Assembly: GCA_014584695.1 (NCBI GenBank)
Contig: JACTMI010000045.1
Span: 1 to 62,070, forward strand
Source of the DNA: Acidobacteriota bacterium
Lineage (GTDB): Bacteria > Acidobacteriota > Thermoanaerobaculia > Multivoradales > JAGPDF01
Direction: 5' to 3'
DNA length: 62,070 nt
Each line of letters begins with the position of its first letter. Positions within the stretch are counted from its first letter, which is position 1. Below, piece by piece: positions 1-13,300 of the stretch. The position numbers and the translations under genes were made by a program. The notes below the pieces were generated by a model. It was not told where the DNA came from. It ran no database searches and worked only from the letters and a program-made list of their open reading frames with translations.

Positions 1-2
1 AC

Positions 3-38
3 GCTTCAATGGGGCCGAGGCTTCGCGCCTCGGATGAC
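3..38 (-). CRISPR. Leader-proximal CRISPR repeat (type I-G style), array truncated by window edge
   Basis: A 36-nt unit read on the minus strand begins GTCATCCGAGGC and ends CCCCATTGAAGC. It contains a 7-bp stem (CCGAGGC/GCCTCGG) around a 5-nt loop. The ATTGAAGC 3' end and the GC-rich palindrome fit repeats associated with type I-U/I-G systems. It lies just beyond cas2 in the direction of cas transcription, where the leader end of an array is expected. Only one copy is visible, and bases 1-2 would be the start of the first spacer. The call therefore rests on position and shape, not on repetition. Confidence 0.72.
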
Positions 39-247
39 AGTGGCTGCTCCAAGTTGCTTGGTCGAAAGGGGTTGCCACGTGGTTTTCGAGCGCTGAGGAT
101 CGCGGGGCCGGCGACTGCACTCGCCGCGGTGCAGCTCGTCGACTTTCTCGCTTCCAACTGTTTCGGTTTTCAAGGAGATGCGACCTCGCGAGCGCTGGCC
201 GTATACAGACGGGCCACTCGAGCGCTCGCGACTCGATCCGGCAGCGA
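39..247 (-). promoter_or_regulatory. Probable CRISPR leader
   Basis: This non-coding stretch lies between the cas2 stop and the single CRISPR repeat. By position it should carry the promoter for pre-crRNA and the signals that direct new spacers to the first repeat. It is slightly richer in A/T runs (TTGAAAACCGAAACAG near 152-171, read on the minus strand) than the neighbouring genes. No unambiguous -35/-10 pair was identified. The boundary with the repeat could shift by one or two bases. Confidence 0.5.
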
Positions 248-538
248 TCACAGGATTCGCGGCCCCGCGTCGACGGGCCGGAAGGGAAGCCCCAAGCTCG
301 TGACTTGTGGCTTGATGCTCTCCGCCGGGCCCAGATCGAGGCAGAGGACGTGGTCCTCGCCCGCGTCGATCATACTCTCCAGGCGGCCGAGCATCTGCTC
401 GCGGCGGCGGGCGGACAGCCGGCACTGGAAGGCCGAGAGCTGAAGCCACTCGCCGAAGCCGTGCATCGTCCGGAAGATCCGTCGCCAGCGCTTGGGATGG
501 CGGATGTCGTAGATCACGACGTAGAGATGCTCGCTCAT
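248..538 (-). CDS. cas2: CRISPR-associated endonuclease Cas2
   Basis: A 96-residue protein of normal Cas2 length. It starts MSEHLYVVIYDIRHPKRWRR, the ferredoxin-like first strand with the conserved Asp of YDI. Cas2 forms the Cas1-Cas2 integrase that inserts spacers at the leader end of the array. The ATG overlaps the cas4-cas1 stop in an ATGA junction, so the two are translationally coupled. The frame stays open far upstream through the Cas1 region, but that part is antisense-like shadow, and the ATGA start gives the family length. It is the last cas gene before the leader. Confidence 0.93.
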   Translation of the reverse strand: MSEHLYVVIYDIRHPKRWRRIFRTMHGFGEWLQLSAFQCRLSARRREQMLGRLESMIDAGEDHVLCLDLGPAESIKPQVTSLGLPFRPVDAGPRIL

Positions 539-2208
539 CGGGTCGTGAAGTTGGGATTCTCCTGGAGCTCCCCGAGCAGGTACCGGCCCAGCAGGCGCGC
601 CTGGAGCTCGACCAGGCGGCGATAGCTCAGCTTGTAGCCGAAGAGCGGATGCGTGACCTCCTGATCGAGACGGCGCTCGTAGGCCGCGATGAGCGCCTTG
701 CGCCCGCGCTCCTCCAGGCTCACCGCCCCCCGGGCGCTCACGAAGTCGCTCGCGCGCACCTCGCCATTGTTCACGACCTGGAGCACCGTGGAGTCGGCGA
801 GCAACGGTCGGAACGGCTCCATCATGTCGAGCGCGAGCGCAGGCCGCCCGAAGCGGGGCTGATGGAAGAAGCCGCGGTAGGGATCGAAACCCACCGAAAC
901 CAGCGTCACGGACCAGGTCCTCACGAGCAGCGCGTAGGCGAACGAAAGGAGGGCGTTGACCGGGTCCCGGGGCGGACGCCGGTTGCGGCCTTCGAAATCG
1001 AGCTCCCACTCCTTGCCCGGCCGTTTCGCCAGCACTCCGCCGAAGTTCAAGAAGTAGGCCGCCGCCGCCAACCCTTCGATACCCAGAAGGACTTCGAGGG
1101 AGTCGGCGGCCTGGGCGCGGCGCCCGCACTCCGCCATTCGCGCGAGAGCCTCGTCGGGCGGCTCGCCTCCGCGCCAGTTGCGACGCAGAAGCGTCCTCTG
1201 GTTCGCGATCTTCGCCCTGACCCATCCACGGGCGAGCTCGAGACAGAGCCCCGGATCGAAGCTCACTCGGTACTGCGCGGCCCGAAGCTCCACGTTCTTG
1301 TGTCCGAGCCCCGCGGTGTAGCCCAGGAACCATCCACCGAAGCTCGTCCAGACGACGGGAATCTCCCGGCGCATCAGCTCGTGCAGGGCCGGCGTCGTCA
1401 GGTAGACGTTCCCCTGGAGTACCAGCTGCGAGACCTCGTCGAGGCGCAGGTGGCTCCTGTCGGAATCCTCGATCTCGACCTCGAGGCGCTCCCCGTCCAG
1501 GCTCACCTTCGCCCTGCGAGCCTGGACATAGGCGGGAAAAGCCTCCGTCCGGACGACCGCGAGCGGGCGCGGCGGCGTTCGCCCGTCGCGCAGGTACTGC
1601 GTTTCGTCGGGAAGGCAGATCCCCACCAGCGAACAGCGTGGACACTTCGGGCTCCCCACCAGCGGCGCAGGGATGACCTCCTTGCGCACGCTCTCCGCGA
1701 GCTCGCGCGCGGCCATCAGGGTCTGCTCCACGAGCTCCGCGTCGAGATCCACGGGCACGCGCTCCTTCGACGCCACGTAGTAGATGTAGCCGCGTTCGCA
1801 GCGATAGCCGTGCTCCCGCAGGAGGAGCCCCTGAGCGCAAATCTGCACCCGCTCCGGGTCGTAAACGCCACGCGCGACGTGCGGCCGCTTTCCGCGCTTG
1901 TAGTCGACGGGCGCCACTCCTCCGTCCCCGTCGCCTTCGACCAGATCGATCTTCGCGACCAGGCCGAGGCGATCCGAGGAGAGCGTCACGGATCGGGCAT
2001 GGATTCTCTCCGCTGTCTCGGCGGCCCCGGGATCGGGCAATGCCCCACCCTCACGGTCCACCCTGCGATGCCGCCGGCGCCCCTCCTCGGTATCCGCCGA
2101 ATCGGCCCATTCGCCCTGCACCCACTCGAGGTACGCGAGCCGCGGGCAGTAGACGTGCTCGTTGAGCATGCGAGCGGGAATGAGAAGCAGACCCTCCGAA
2201 TCGCTCAT
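535..2208 (-). CDS. cas4-cas1: Cas4-Cas1 fusion protein (spacer acquisition)
   Basis: A 557-residue fusion. The N-terminal Cas4 nuclease half has the four cysteines of its Fe-S cluster at about residues 21 (CPRLAY), 189, 192 and 198, plus the VDYKRGKRP nuclease motif near 101-109. The Cas1 half has Glu378 in GIEGLAAAAYF, His449 in GFFHQPRFGRPALALD, and Asp461/Glu464, matching the metal-binding E-H-D set. Cas4 trims prespacers and checks the PAM, and Cas1 integrates them. This fusion is a hallmark of type I-U/I-G loci. The start at 2208 was chosen for the GGAGG seven bases upstream; an in-frame ATG 11 codons earlier lacks this context. Cas2 follows with an ATGA overlap. Confidence 0.95.
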   Translation of the reverse strand: MSDSEGLLLIPARMLNEHVYCPRLAYLEWVQGEWADSADTEEGRRRHRRVDREGGALPDPGAAETAERIHARSVTLSSDRLGLVAKIDLVEGDGDGGVAPVDYKRGKRPHVARGVYDPERVQICAQGLLLREHGYRCERGYIYYVASKERVPVDLDAELVEQTLMAARELAESVRKEVIPAPLVGSPKCPRCSLVGICLPDETQYLRDGRTPPRPLAVVRTEAFPAYVQARRAKVSLDGERLEVEIEDSDRSHLRLDEVSQLVLQGNVYLTTPALHELMRREIPVVWTSFGGWFLGYTAGLGHKNVELRAAQYRVSFDPGLCLELARGWVRAKIANQRTLLRRNWRGGEPPDEALARMAECGRRAQAADSLEVLLGIEGLAAAAYFLNFGGVLAKRPGKEWELDFEGRNRRPPRDPVNALLSFAYALLVRTWSVTLVSVGFDPYRGFFHQPRFGRPALALDMMEPFRPLLADSTVLQVVNNGEVRASDFVSARGAVSLEERGRKALIAAYERRLDQEVTHPLFGYKLSYRRLVELQARLLGRYLLGELQENPNFTTR

Positions 2209-2515
2209 CGTTCCTCCATCGAATCGAAGGAAGAAAAGCACGGAGGACTGTCAAAAACTTTCACAGGTGGCGGGCCGAGCGAGGAAACGAATCCAGACCA
2301 GCGTTGACCCAGGGGGCGGCGCGACTCTTTGTCCGCAAGCGGCTCCTCAGGCCGCAGGGCAAGGTGAGGGGTTGCGCCCTCGATCCTGTCGACGAAGCCC
2401 TGAAACCCCGCTCACCGGCCTGTCGTCGTCCTCGAAACTCGGCCCACCGAGGCTCTACTGGAGAATCGACTGCCAGGACCCTGCGTGCTCGACGGTGCTG
2501 ACGAAGCGAAGCTGA
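2209..2515 (-). promoter_or_regulatory. 307-bp gap between interference and adaptation cas genes, possible promoter
   Basis: No gene is seen here. Every other junction in the Cas locus overlaps or nearly so, which makes this gap notable. A consensus -35 hexamer TTGACA occurs on the minus strand at 2254-2249, but the sequence 17 bases downstream (TCCTTC) is a poor -10. It may be the promoter that drives cas4-cas1-cas2 separately from the effector genes, or it may be a scar of a lost gene. No CRISPR-like repeat was found in it. Confidence 0.35.
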
Positions 2516-7356
<4,841 letters not shown>

Positions 7357-7360
<4 letters not shown>

Positions 7361-10005
7361 CGAATCTCCTCGTTCGCGAGGAGCGGATCGGAGGTCAGGA
7401 GTCGTGAGGCATGCACGTCAGCGGCGCGCAAGCACGCTTCCAGTAAGGCCAAGGCGAAGGGCCCCTCGGACCGGATGAGATTCGACACTCGGTCAGTCCA
7501 GCTTCGGCCCGTCTTCTTCGAGAGGCCGATGGCCGCTGGCTCCAGAGTCAGAGCGAGCGCTGGAATCGGCGGGCCATCGGCACTGAGCGGGGTCGGGGGC
7601 AGCACGTCGCCCTCGCGCACCCCGCGGATGGGCTGCCCACGGCCATCCACGTCGCGGTAGTCCTGATCCGCTGGCGCTGCGTGCAGCCGCGCACGTACTT
7701 TTCCATGATGGCTCGCCACCAAGTAGACGACAAGATCGAAAAGATCAGGTGAGGTCAGAAGGTCGAGGAGTTCCTGCTCCGCCGCGGTCGGGTCGCGCGC
7801 GGAAGCGGGTTCCGCTATCCCGAGGATCTCAGCCCACGGCCCGAGCAGCGCGGGATGCTCGGGGCGACATGCCGAGAGCACGGCGAACAAACCAAGAGCA
7901 CTCGCCAGCTCGTGCCGGAATCCCCGGCGCCGCTCTCCGGTCTGGGCGTCCTGATACAGGTGTGCTCGAGGCCAGGCACGTGTCGGCGCCTTGGCGAGAT
8001 CCGCCCGGGCTGCCCGATCGTGTGACCGAATCGAGCCCTGGAATGCAGGATGAGCCTTGCCGAGGTCGTGCCAGAGACCGGCGATGCGCAATGCGGAGAT
8101 GTGCCGGGCAGGGAGGCCGAGAGTCTCGGCAATGCGAACGGCTTCCGCGGCAACTTCACTTCCGTGGCTGGCGATGGTCTTCCAATCGTATTCGCTCGCG
8201 GCGTCCGCATCCTGGGCCAGGTCGGCTCGGTCCTGATCGGAAGGGGATTCGCTGGCCACAGGCTCTACCTCGGCGACGGAGTCTGGATCGAAGCCTCGGG
8301 TCGGGTCATAGCCGCCAGTGTCGGCGGAGACCAGCAGGATCCTGCCGGGGAGCACGAGAGACGCTCTCAACTCCTGCCACTCCCCCTCGATGAAGTCCCA
8401 CACCCACGCGCGCTTCTTGGGGCGCAGTCTGACCCCATCGCACAACCAGGTACGGGCCTTGTGGACGGGCACGGCGCACAAGGCTTCGCGGCCAGGCTGG
8501 ATCTCGGCGGAGGGCTGCTCGCCGCGCGGAACCTCCACCCAGGCCACGGTGACGTCGCGCTCGTCGCCGGTCCGGATGAACCGGCTGATATCGAGGTCGG
8601 CCCCGGTCAGATCGGGCGTGGTGTCGAAGAGCTCGTCCACTTCGCGGCGAAGCAACAGGTGCATGGGGTGGTAGGGATAGAGCCGCTCGATACGGTCGGC
8701 GGGAAGGGCTTGTTCGAACACTTCGAGCCGAAGTGGGCTCACATCCGTGAGGTCATCGAGCGCCTCGCGTGCACCGGCGAGCTCATCGACGGTGTAGGGG
8801 GCGGAGTCCTTGTCTTCTGTGAACCCCGGGTCGAGAACACCCACCAGCGCGCGACCTCCACCGCGTGCGGCACGACCAAAGCGCTGCACGAGCGACGGCC
8901 AGGGTGCTATCTCCGTGAGGAGCAGGTTGGCATCGAGATCCACACCCGCTTCGACTACTTGGGTGGCGACGACGATCCGCCCAGCCGGTGGTTGCGCTGC
9001 GGAGCGACCCAGGAACTCCTTTCGCCAACCCGCACGCTCCGCGGCGCGGAACCGCGAATGCACCAACCTCAGGTCGGGTCGTCCCGGTTCTCCGGCGAGC
9101 TTCTTCTCGAGAGCGTCGTACACCGCGCGAGCCCGATCCACGGTGTTGACGACCACCAGGCACAGCTTGCGCTCGGAGATGGACCAAGCCTCGAGAACCT
9201 GTTCGGCGAACGCCTTCCCGAGGTCGCCATACTTCCTGCCCTCGAACGAAATGCGCTCCACCGGTTTCTCGACGTCGTCCCACAAATGCCCTCGTCGAGC
9301 GGCGGGTGCGATGGCGAGTTGCGTCAGGGTGGCGATCCGAGGCATGGTATCCACGGATTCGAGCCACCGCCGCTGCAAGGTGGCGCTCATCCACCACGCC
9401 ACGAAGGGCCGCAGTGCGCGATTCTCGACCTGCGCTTGAGCGATGAAGGCCTCCAGTTGCGCGGACGTAGCGAGGCCCACATCCATGAGCTGGACCTCGT
9501 CGAGAACCCAGAGGGCGTCCTGCGTGAGGAGCCCGAGCTCCACTGGCCAGCGGGCACGGGGTGCTGCATAGCCCCGGTTCAGAGCGCGGGAGAGCAGCAT
9601 GTCTTGAGTTCCGACCAAGACGGCGTCTCCATCCAAGTCGAGGTGCCATTCCATCGCAGCCGCGCCTCCCATGAGTAGATGCACGGCAACGCCATCCGGC
9701 CGTTGCTCACTTCGGAGAAGCCCGGCCTGGTCGAGGGTCTCCCGAACCACCTCTTCGGTCTGCTCGACGAGCACACGCATCGGAAGACAAAGGACGAGGC
9801 GTCGCGGCCAGGTCGCGTCCTTCCGAACGACGCGATTCCAAGTCCAGGCCCCGAGAACTCCAAGCGTCTTGCCGAATCCCGTGGGAATTCGGATCAGGCG
9901 GCTTTCCGCCTTCGACGCCGCCGAGAGCTCCACTTGCCACGGATACGGAGACTTCCCCGTAAACCGCCGAAACCACTCCGAAAATTTCTCCTTGGTCTCA
10001 CTCAT
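7357..10005 (-). CDS. cas3: Cas3 helicase-nuclease, type I-G (helicase then HD)
   Basis: An 882-residue protein with the helicase first: Walker A IPTGFGKT at 40-47, a DEVQ box at 169-172, SAT at 207-209 and motif VI QRFGRAAR at 374-381. The HD nuclease domain is C-terminal: His614 (SHGSEV), His646-Asp647 in WHDLGK, His698, His766-767 in ASHHGKV and Asp863 in AADVH. This order is the reverse of most Cas3 proteins and is typical of type I-G. Cas3 unwinds and degrades target DNA after Cascade binding. The start at 10005 (MSETKEKFSEWF) follows a GGGAGG tract; the upstream in-frame start lacks a ribosome site. It is the first gene of the cas operon. Confidence 0.95.
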
Positions 10006-10235
10006 CCTGTCGAACGCCTCCCTCCCGCCCTCAGTGCGAATAGGCCTCGGCAACATCCCAGCCGCGCATTCCCGACTTCACGATCCGCCGCGCGTCACCT
10101 CTCGAAGACACGATAATGAGGGATCATCGTCCTATCACCCGGCCAGGTCGCAGAGTGAATCTCACCGGCCCCGCACCGTCCCGAGGCACCGCATGATGTC
10201 GCCGCGGTGCGGCGTGAGCCCGCAACTACCCGGTC

Positions 10236-10529
10236 ATGCTCATCGAGCACATCTCGACCCTCCCGGCTGTCGACCAATTGCCGCTCGGGATTCAGCAGGT
10301 CGCTGGGCGCACGGTTCTGGTCCAATCCCGGCCCAGCTGCGGTGACCCCATCGCGGAGCGTTTCGCGCTGCGAGCTATGGATGCGATTCACTTCGCCGCC
10401 ACCGAGCGGGTCGGGGAGGCCCAGGCACCCGAGGCGGTCTCGTTCGTTTCGCTCGACCGCCGGCAGACGGACGCGGCGATTCGCCTGGGCCTGCGGGTGC
10501 CTGGGATCTTGCGCGACGGCACCGACTGA
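10236..10529 (+). pseudogene. VapC-type PIN toxin remnant (C-terminal part)
   Basis: The last 50 or so codons read ALRAMDAIHFAATERVG then AVSFVSLDRRQTDAA and LGLRVPGI. This is the usual C-terminal half of VapC PIN ribonucleases, including the Asp of the DAIH motif and the Asp of LDRR. The upstream part of this frame does not carry the N-terminal LDTS motif. A short VRREPAT-like piece lies in another frame near 10206, so the 5' half appears frameshifted or degraded. No antitoxin partner is seen. Bases 10006-10235 upstream hold no recognised gene. Confidence 0.45.
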
Positions 10530-10701
10530 CGGGAACCCAAGCAGCCCGACGTTCGCCACGAATCGCGCCGCAGCCGGAGTGCCCCTTCGCGAGGCCTCCC
10601 GAGAATGTCTCTGGCAGTCCGCGCTCCGAGCCTGAATCGAAGCGGCCCCGGCGTTGCTTCCTGGTTGTCCTGCGCTGAGCCGTTCCTTGTACACTGGCAT
10701 G

Positions 10702-11706
10702 TCAGTCTCCTGTGCGCGGCCCTTTGCTCCCGCCCGGCCATTCTTTCGCGCCGCGATGCCGCCTCCGCTCCGCAGCGTTCGCCTCCACGACGCCCCGGGC
10801 CAAGTCGACGACTCGCGCGCGCAGCGCCTCCGGTCCGAGGACGACGACATTCCCCCCGAACCCCACGACCCAGCGGGCTAGCTCGTCGAGGTGGGTGACG
10901 CGGACGTGGTAGTCGATGGTGCCGTCCTCGGCGGTGGTGGCCTGCTCCTGGGGGTGGTGGCGGGCGCGGAGGATCAAGGGGGCGAGGCTGGGGGCGAAGC
11001 GGAGGTGGACGTCGATCTCCTGCTCGCCGCGGAAGAGCTCCCAGGCGCCGGCGAGGAAGGCGTCGAGGTCGAAGCCGGGGGGCGGGGCGAAGCGGGCGTC
11101 GAGGGCCTGGACCTGGTCGAAACGGTCGAGACGGAAGAGGCGGACCTCCTCGTGCTCGGGGGCGAAGGCGGCCAGGTACCAGGCGTCCGCGCGCTCGAAG
11201 AGACACAGCGGGTGGAGCCGGCGGGAGCGGCGGTCGCCGCCCGAGAGCGACGCGTAGACACCCTCGCAGACCCGCCGCTCTCGGATCGCCGACTCGAAGG
11301 TCGCCAGCGCGGCCTCGGCGGCGGGGCCCGTGCGGTCGACCGGGGCGAGCGCGAGCAGTGGCTCCATCGTCGGCCAGCCGCGCATCGCGGCGGCGAGCTT
11401 CACTTCGATCGAGCGCAGGCGGCGGGCGAACGCGCCCCGGCCGGCGAGGGCGCCCTGGTGGAGCGCGATGTGGAGCAGCACCGCCTCCTCGTGGGTCAGA
11501 TTCAGCGGGCGCAGCGTCGCCGACGCCATCAGCCGGTACCGGCCCTCCTCGGCGACGATCGCCGCGCCGTGGCGCTTCTCGAGCAGCTCGAGATCGCGGT
11601 AGGCGGTGCGCGGCGAGACCTCGAAGCGGCGGGCGATCTCCGCGATCGACAGCCGCCGGCCGGCGAGCAGGTGGTACAGCTCGAGGATCCGCTCGGGGCG
11701 CGACAC
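10702..11706 (-). CDS. WYL-domain transcriptional regulator (DeoR-type HTH)
   Basis: A 334-residue protein. Residues 1-60 form a winged helix-turn-helix (SIAEIARRFEVSPRTAYRDLELLEK). From about 140 onward comes a WYL ligand-sensing domain with DAWYLAAFAPEHEEVRLFRLDRF, followed by a WCX-type C-terminal region. WYL proteins bind nucleotides or ssDNA-like ligands and often sit next to phage-defence loci. The start is GTG with GGAGG four bases upstream. It lies upstream of the Cas operon in the same orientation but is separated by the VapC remnant, so a role in cas control is only a hypothesis. Tandem CTGACA repeats lie upstream. Confidence 0.88.
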   Translation of the reverse strand: MSRPERILELYHLLAGRRLSIAEIARRFEVSPRTAYRDLELLEKRHGAAIVAEEGRYRLMASATLRPLNLTHEEAVLLHIALHQGALAGRGAFARRLRSIEVKLAAAMRGWPTMEPLLALAPVDRTGPAAEAALATFESAIRERRVCEGVYASLSGGDRRSRRLHPLCLFERADAWYLAAFAPEHEEVRLFRLDRFDQVQALDARFAPPPGFDLDAFLAGAWELFRGEQEIDVHLRFAPSLAPLILRARHHPQEQATTAEDGTIDYHVRVTHLDELARWVVGFGGNVVVLGPEALRARVVDLARGVVEANAAERRRHRGAKEWPGGSKGPRTGD

Positions 11707-11783
11707 TACGCCTCCGGACCGCGGGTGCTGCCGTTCGAACCCGGAGAGATCGGACTCACGGCGCCCTCCCTATCACGACCGCA

Positions 11784-11799
11784 TGTCAGTTCCTGTCAG
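11784..11799 (-). promoter_or_regulatory. Tandem CTGACA repeats upstream of the WYL regulator gene
   Basis: Two copies of CTGACA (minus strand, 11799-11794 and 11789-11784) lie ten bases, one helical turn, apart and about 80 bp upstream of the regulator start. The first resembles a -35 hexamer and has a weak TGATAG 18 bases downstream. The arrangement suits a promoter overlapped by an autoregulatory site. The rest of the 287-bp gap to the antitoxin shows nothing else clear. Confidence 0.35.
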
Positions 11800-11958
11800 G
11801 GCCGGAGCGTGACCACCCGCGGCTCCGAGGCCTCCCTTCTCCTCCCAAAGACGAAACGAGCCACCATTCTGAACGGGTTTCTCGGCGCCAAGTCCGCCCT
11901 CCCGTGCTCTGGGCTTCGGGCCGAGGAGGCGCGACGACTCGGTCGCCGGGGCAGATCT

Positions 11959-11983
11959 TGCTACGGTGTGCTACACCTGCTAC
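11959..11983 (+). promoter_or_regulatory. Putative antitoxin operator (three TGCTAC repeats plus a palindrome)
   Basis: TGCTAC occurs at 11959, 11969 and 11978, spaced 10 and 9 bases. The middle copy sits in a perfect inverted repeat GGTGT-GCT-ACACC (11965-11977). The cluster ends 10 bases before the antitoxin ATG, where Phd/YefM-type antitoxins usually bind to repress their own operon. Confidence 0.5.
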
Positions 11984-11993
11984 GGTGATCGCC

Positions 11994-12242
11994 ATGGCCG
12001 AGAAGATCTCTCAGCGCGACCTGCGCAACGACTCCGGGGCGGTGCTGCGGCAGGTGCAAGCGGGCCAGAGGCTGGTGGTGACCCGCAACGGCGTGCCGGT
12101 CGCCGAGCTGCGGCCACTGGCTGGCCGGCGCTTCGCGCGCCGGGAGGTGATCGCGGCGGCGGCGCGGACGGCGCCCCGAATCGACGCGCGACGGTTCCGC
12201 GCCGATCTCGAAGCGGTGGCGAATGGGGCGCTCGAGGACTGA
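11994..12242 (+). CDS. Antitoxin, Phd/YefM family
   Basis: An 82-residue protein. It begins MAEKISQRDLRNDSGAVLRQV and continues with GQRLVVTRNGVPVAELRPL, the standard Phd/YefM DNA-binding fold. The C-terminal tail (RIDARRFRADLEAVANGALED) is the toxin-wrapping segment. It neutralises the PIN toxin encoded 9 bases downstream and represses the pair's promoter. No strong Shine-Dalgarno is visible ahead of the ATG. Confidence 0.9.
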   Translation: MAEKISQRDLRNDSGAVLRQVQAGQRLVVTRNGVPVAELRPLAGRRFARREVIAAAARTAPRIDARRFRADLEAVANGALED

Positions 12243-12251
12243 GGCGTCGGT

Positions 12252-12734
12252 ATGAGCGCGCGCGGGACGAAACGAAATCCGAAGCGCGAGCGGCGGTCGG
12301 CCGACGAAGTGCGCGAACCCGCCCGGTCGGCCGGCCCCGGCGACGAGCGCGGCCTGCTGGACACCTCGGTCGTGGTCGACATCGACCGCATCGACCCGGC
12401 GCTTCTCCCCGCAGAAAGCGGCATCTCGGCGGTCACTCTCGCCGAGCTCGCCGCCGGCCCCCACGCCACGTCCGATCCGCGGGAGCAAGCGCGGCGTCAA
12501 GACCGCCTGCAGTGGGCGGTGGAGGCCTGGAGCGCGATCCCCTTCGACACCGACGCCGCGCGGGCCTACGCCCGGGTCTTCGCCGCGGCTCGCGTGGCGG
12601 GGCGAACGAGCCGAACCCGCCTCGCGGACCTGCTCATCGCCGCCACCGCCGCCGCGCACGGTCTGCCGGTCTACACGCGGAACCCGGAGCACTTCCACGG
12701 CCTCGACGGCGTCGTCGCCGTGGTCGCGATCTGA
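12252..12734 (+). CDS. vapC: PIN-domain toxin, VapC family
   Basis: A 160-residue protein with the PIN ribonuclease core: LLDTSVVVDID near residue 36 (first catalytic Asp), SAVTLAELAAG (Glu) near 60, RLADLLIAATAAAHGLPVYTRN (Asp) near 118, and a final NPEHF. VapC toxins cut tRNA or rRNA when released from antitoxin. The first 33 residues are a charged extension not usual in the family, so a GTG near 12309 may be the true start. It is the second gene of a two-gene operon. Both catalytic acids are present, so it looks intact. Confidence 0.87.
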   Translation: MSARGTKRNPKRERRSADEVREPARSAGPGDERGLLDTSVVVDIDRIDPALLPAESGISAVTLAELAAGPHATSDPREQARRQDRLQWAVEAWSAIPFDTDAARAYARVFAAARVAGRTSRTRLADLLIAATAAAHGLPVYTRNPEHFHGLDGVVAVVAI

Positions 12735-12788
12735 CCGGGCCAAGGCGTCACCGGTCGCTGTCTCGAAGAGCGCCGGTCGATCGCTATC

Positions 12789-13163
12789 GATGACCCAGAC
12801 AGCGAATCGAGCTACATCCGCGGCGTCTCGGCGGCGAAGCTGCTCGGCCAGGGGCTGCGCGACACCGACGTGGTGGCGCGCCTCGGGGGCGAGGAGTTCG
12901 GAGCGCTCCTGTCGCATGCCGACGCCGAGGCGGCGCGCGAGGTGACGGAGCGAGTGCGCAGAAGCGTCGCCGCGCTCCGTCTGCCGCTCGAAACCGGCGG
13001 CGAGCTGCGGACGACGGTCTCCGCCGGCGTGGCGGCCTATCCGGTCCACGGCGGCGACGACCGCGCGTTGATGCGTCGAGCCGACCAGGCGCTCTACGAG
13101 GCCAAACGGAGCGGGCGCGATCGCGTCGTCGTCGCGCCGACGCCGGAGCCGGAATCCGGCTGA
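12789..13163 (+). pseudogene. Truncated GGDEF domain (diguanylate cyclase fragment)
   Basis: About 124 codons encode the C-terminal half of a GGDEF domain: LLGQGLRDTDVVARLGGEEFGALLSH, then SAGVAAYP and RRADQALYEAKRSGRDRV. The active-site loop GGEEF is intact. The first half, including the metal-binding D-x-D-x-F region that should lie 35-40 residues earlier, is missing, as is any sensor domain. The fragment begins within 60 bases of the vapC stop, so it was probably cut off when the toxin-antitoxin cassette arrived or by deletion. Translation could start at 12870, but the product would not be an active cyclase. Confidence 0.7.
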
Positions 13164-13300
13164 GCCTCGGCCCGGAAGGCTCGCCTGCGTTCGGCGCGAG
13201 CGGCCGTGGCCGCCGGAGACGACGGGCGATCGCGGCCCTCGACATGGGCTCCTTCGATTCTCGGAGCCGAGCGCGGAGTCCACCGCCATGGGCGAGACCC

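Noticed and set aside
539-1840. N-terminal extension of Cas2 through the Cas1 region
   Set aside because: The frame is open only because of GC bias. It overlaps the well-supported Cas4-Cas1 gene and would make Cas2 five times its normal size.
2209-2515. Possible second CRISPR array or extra cas gene in the gap between csb2 and cas4-cas1
   Set aside because: No copy of the repeat at 3-38 and no periodic repeats were seen, and the short frames match no known Cas motif.
10095-10850. A minus-strand frame across the VapC remnant
   Set aside because: It is antisense to the PIN-like segment and overlaps the WYL gene; composition is shadow-like.
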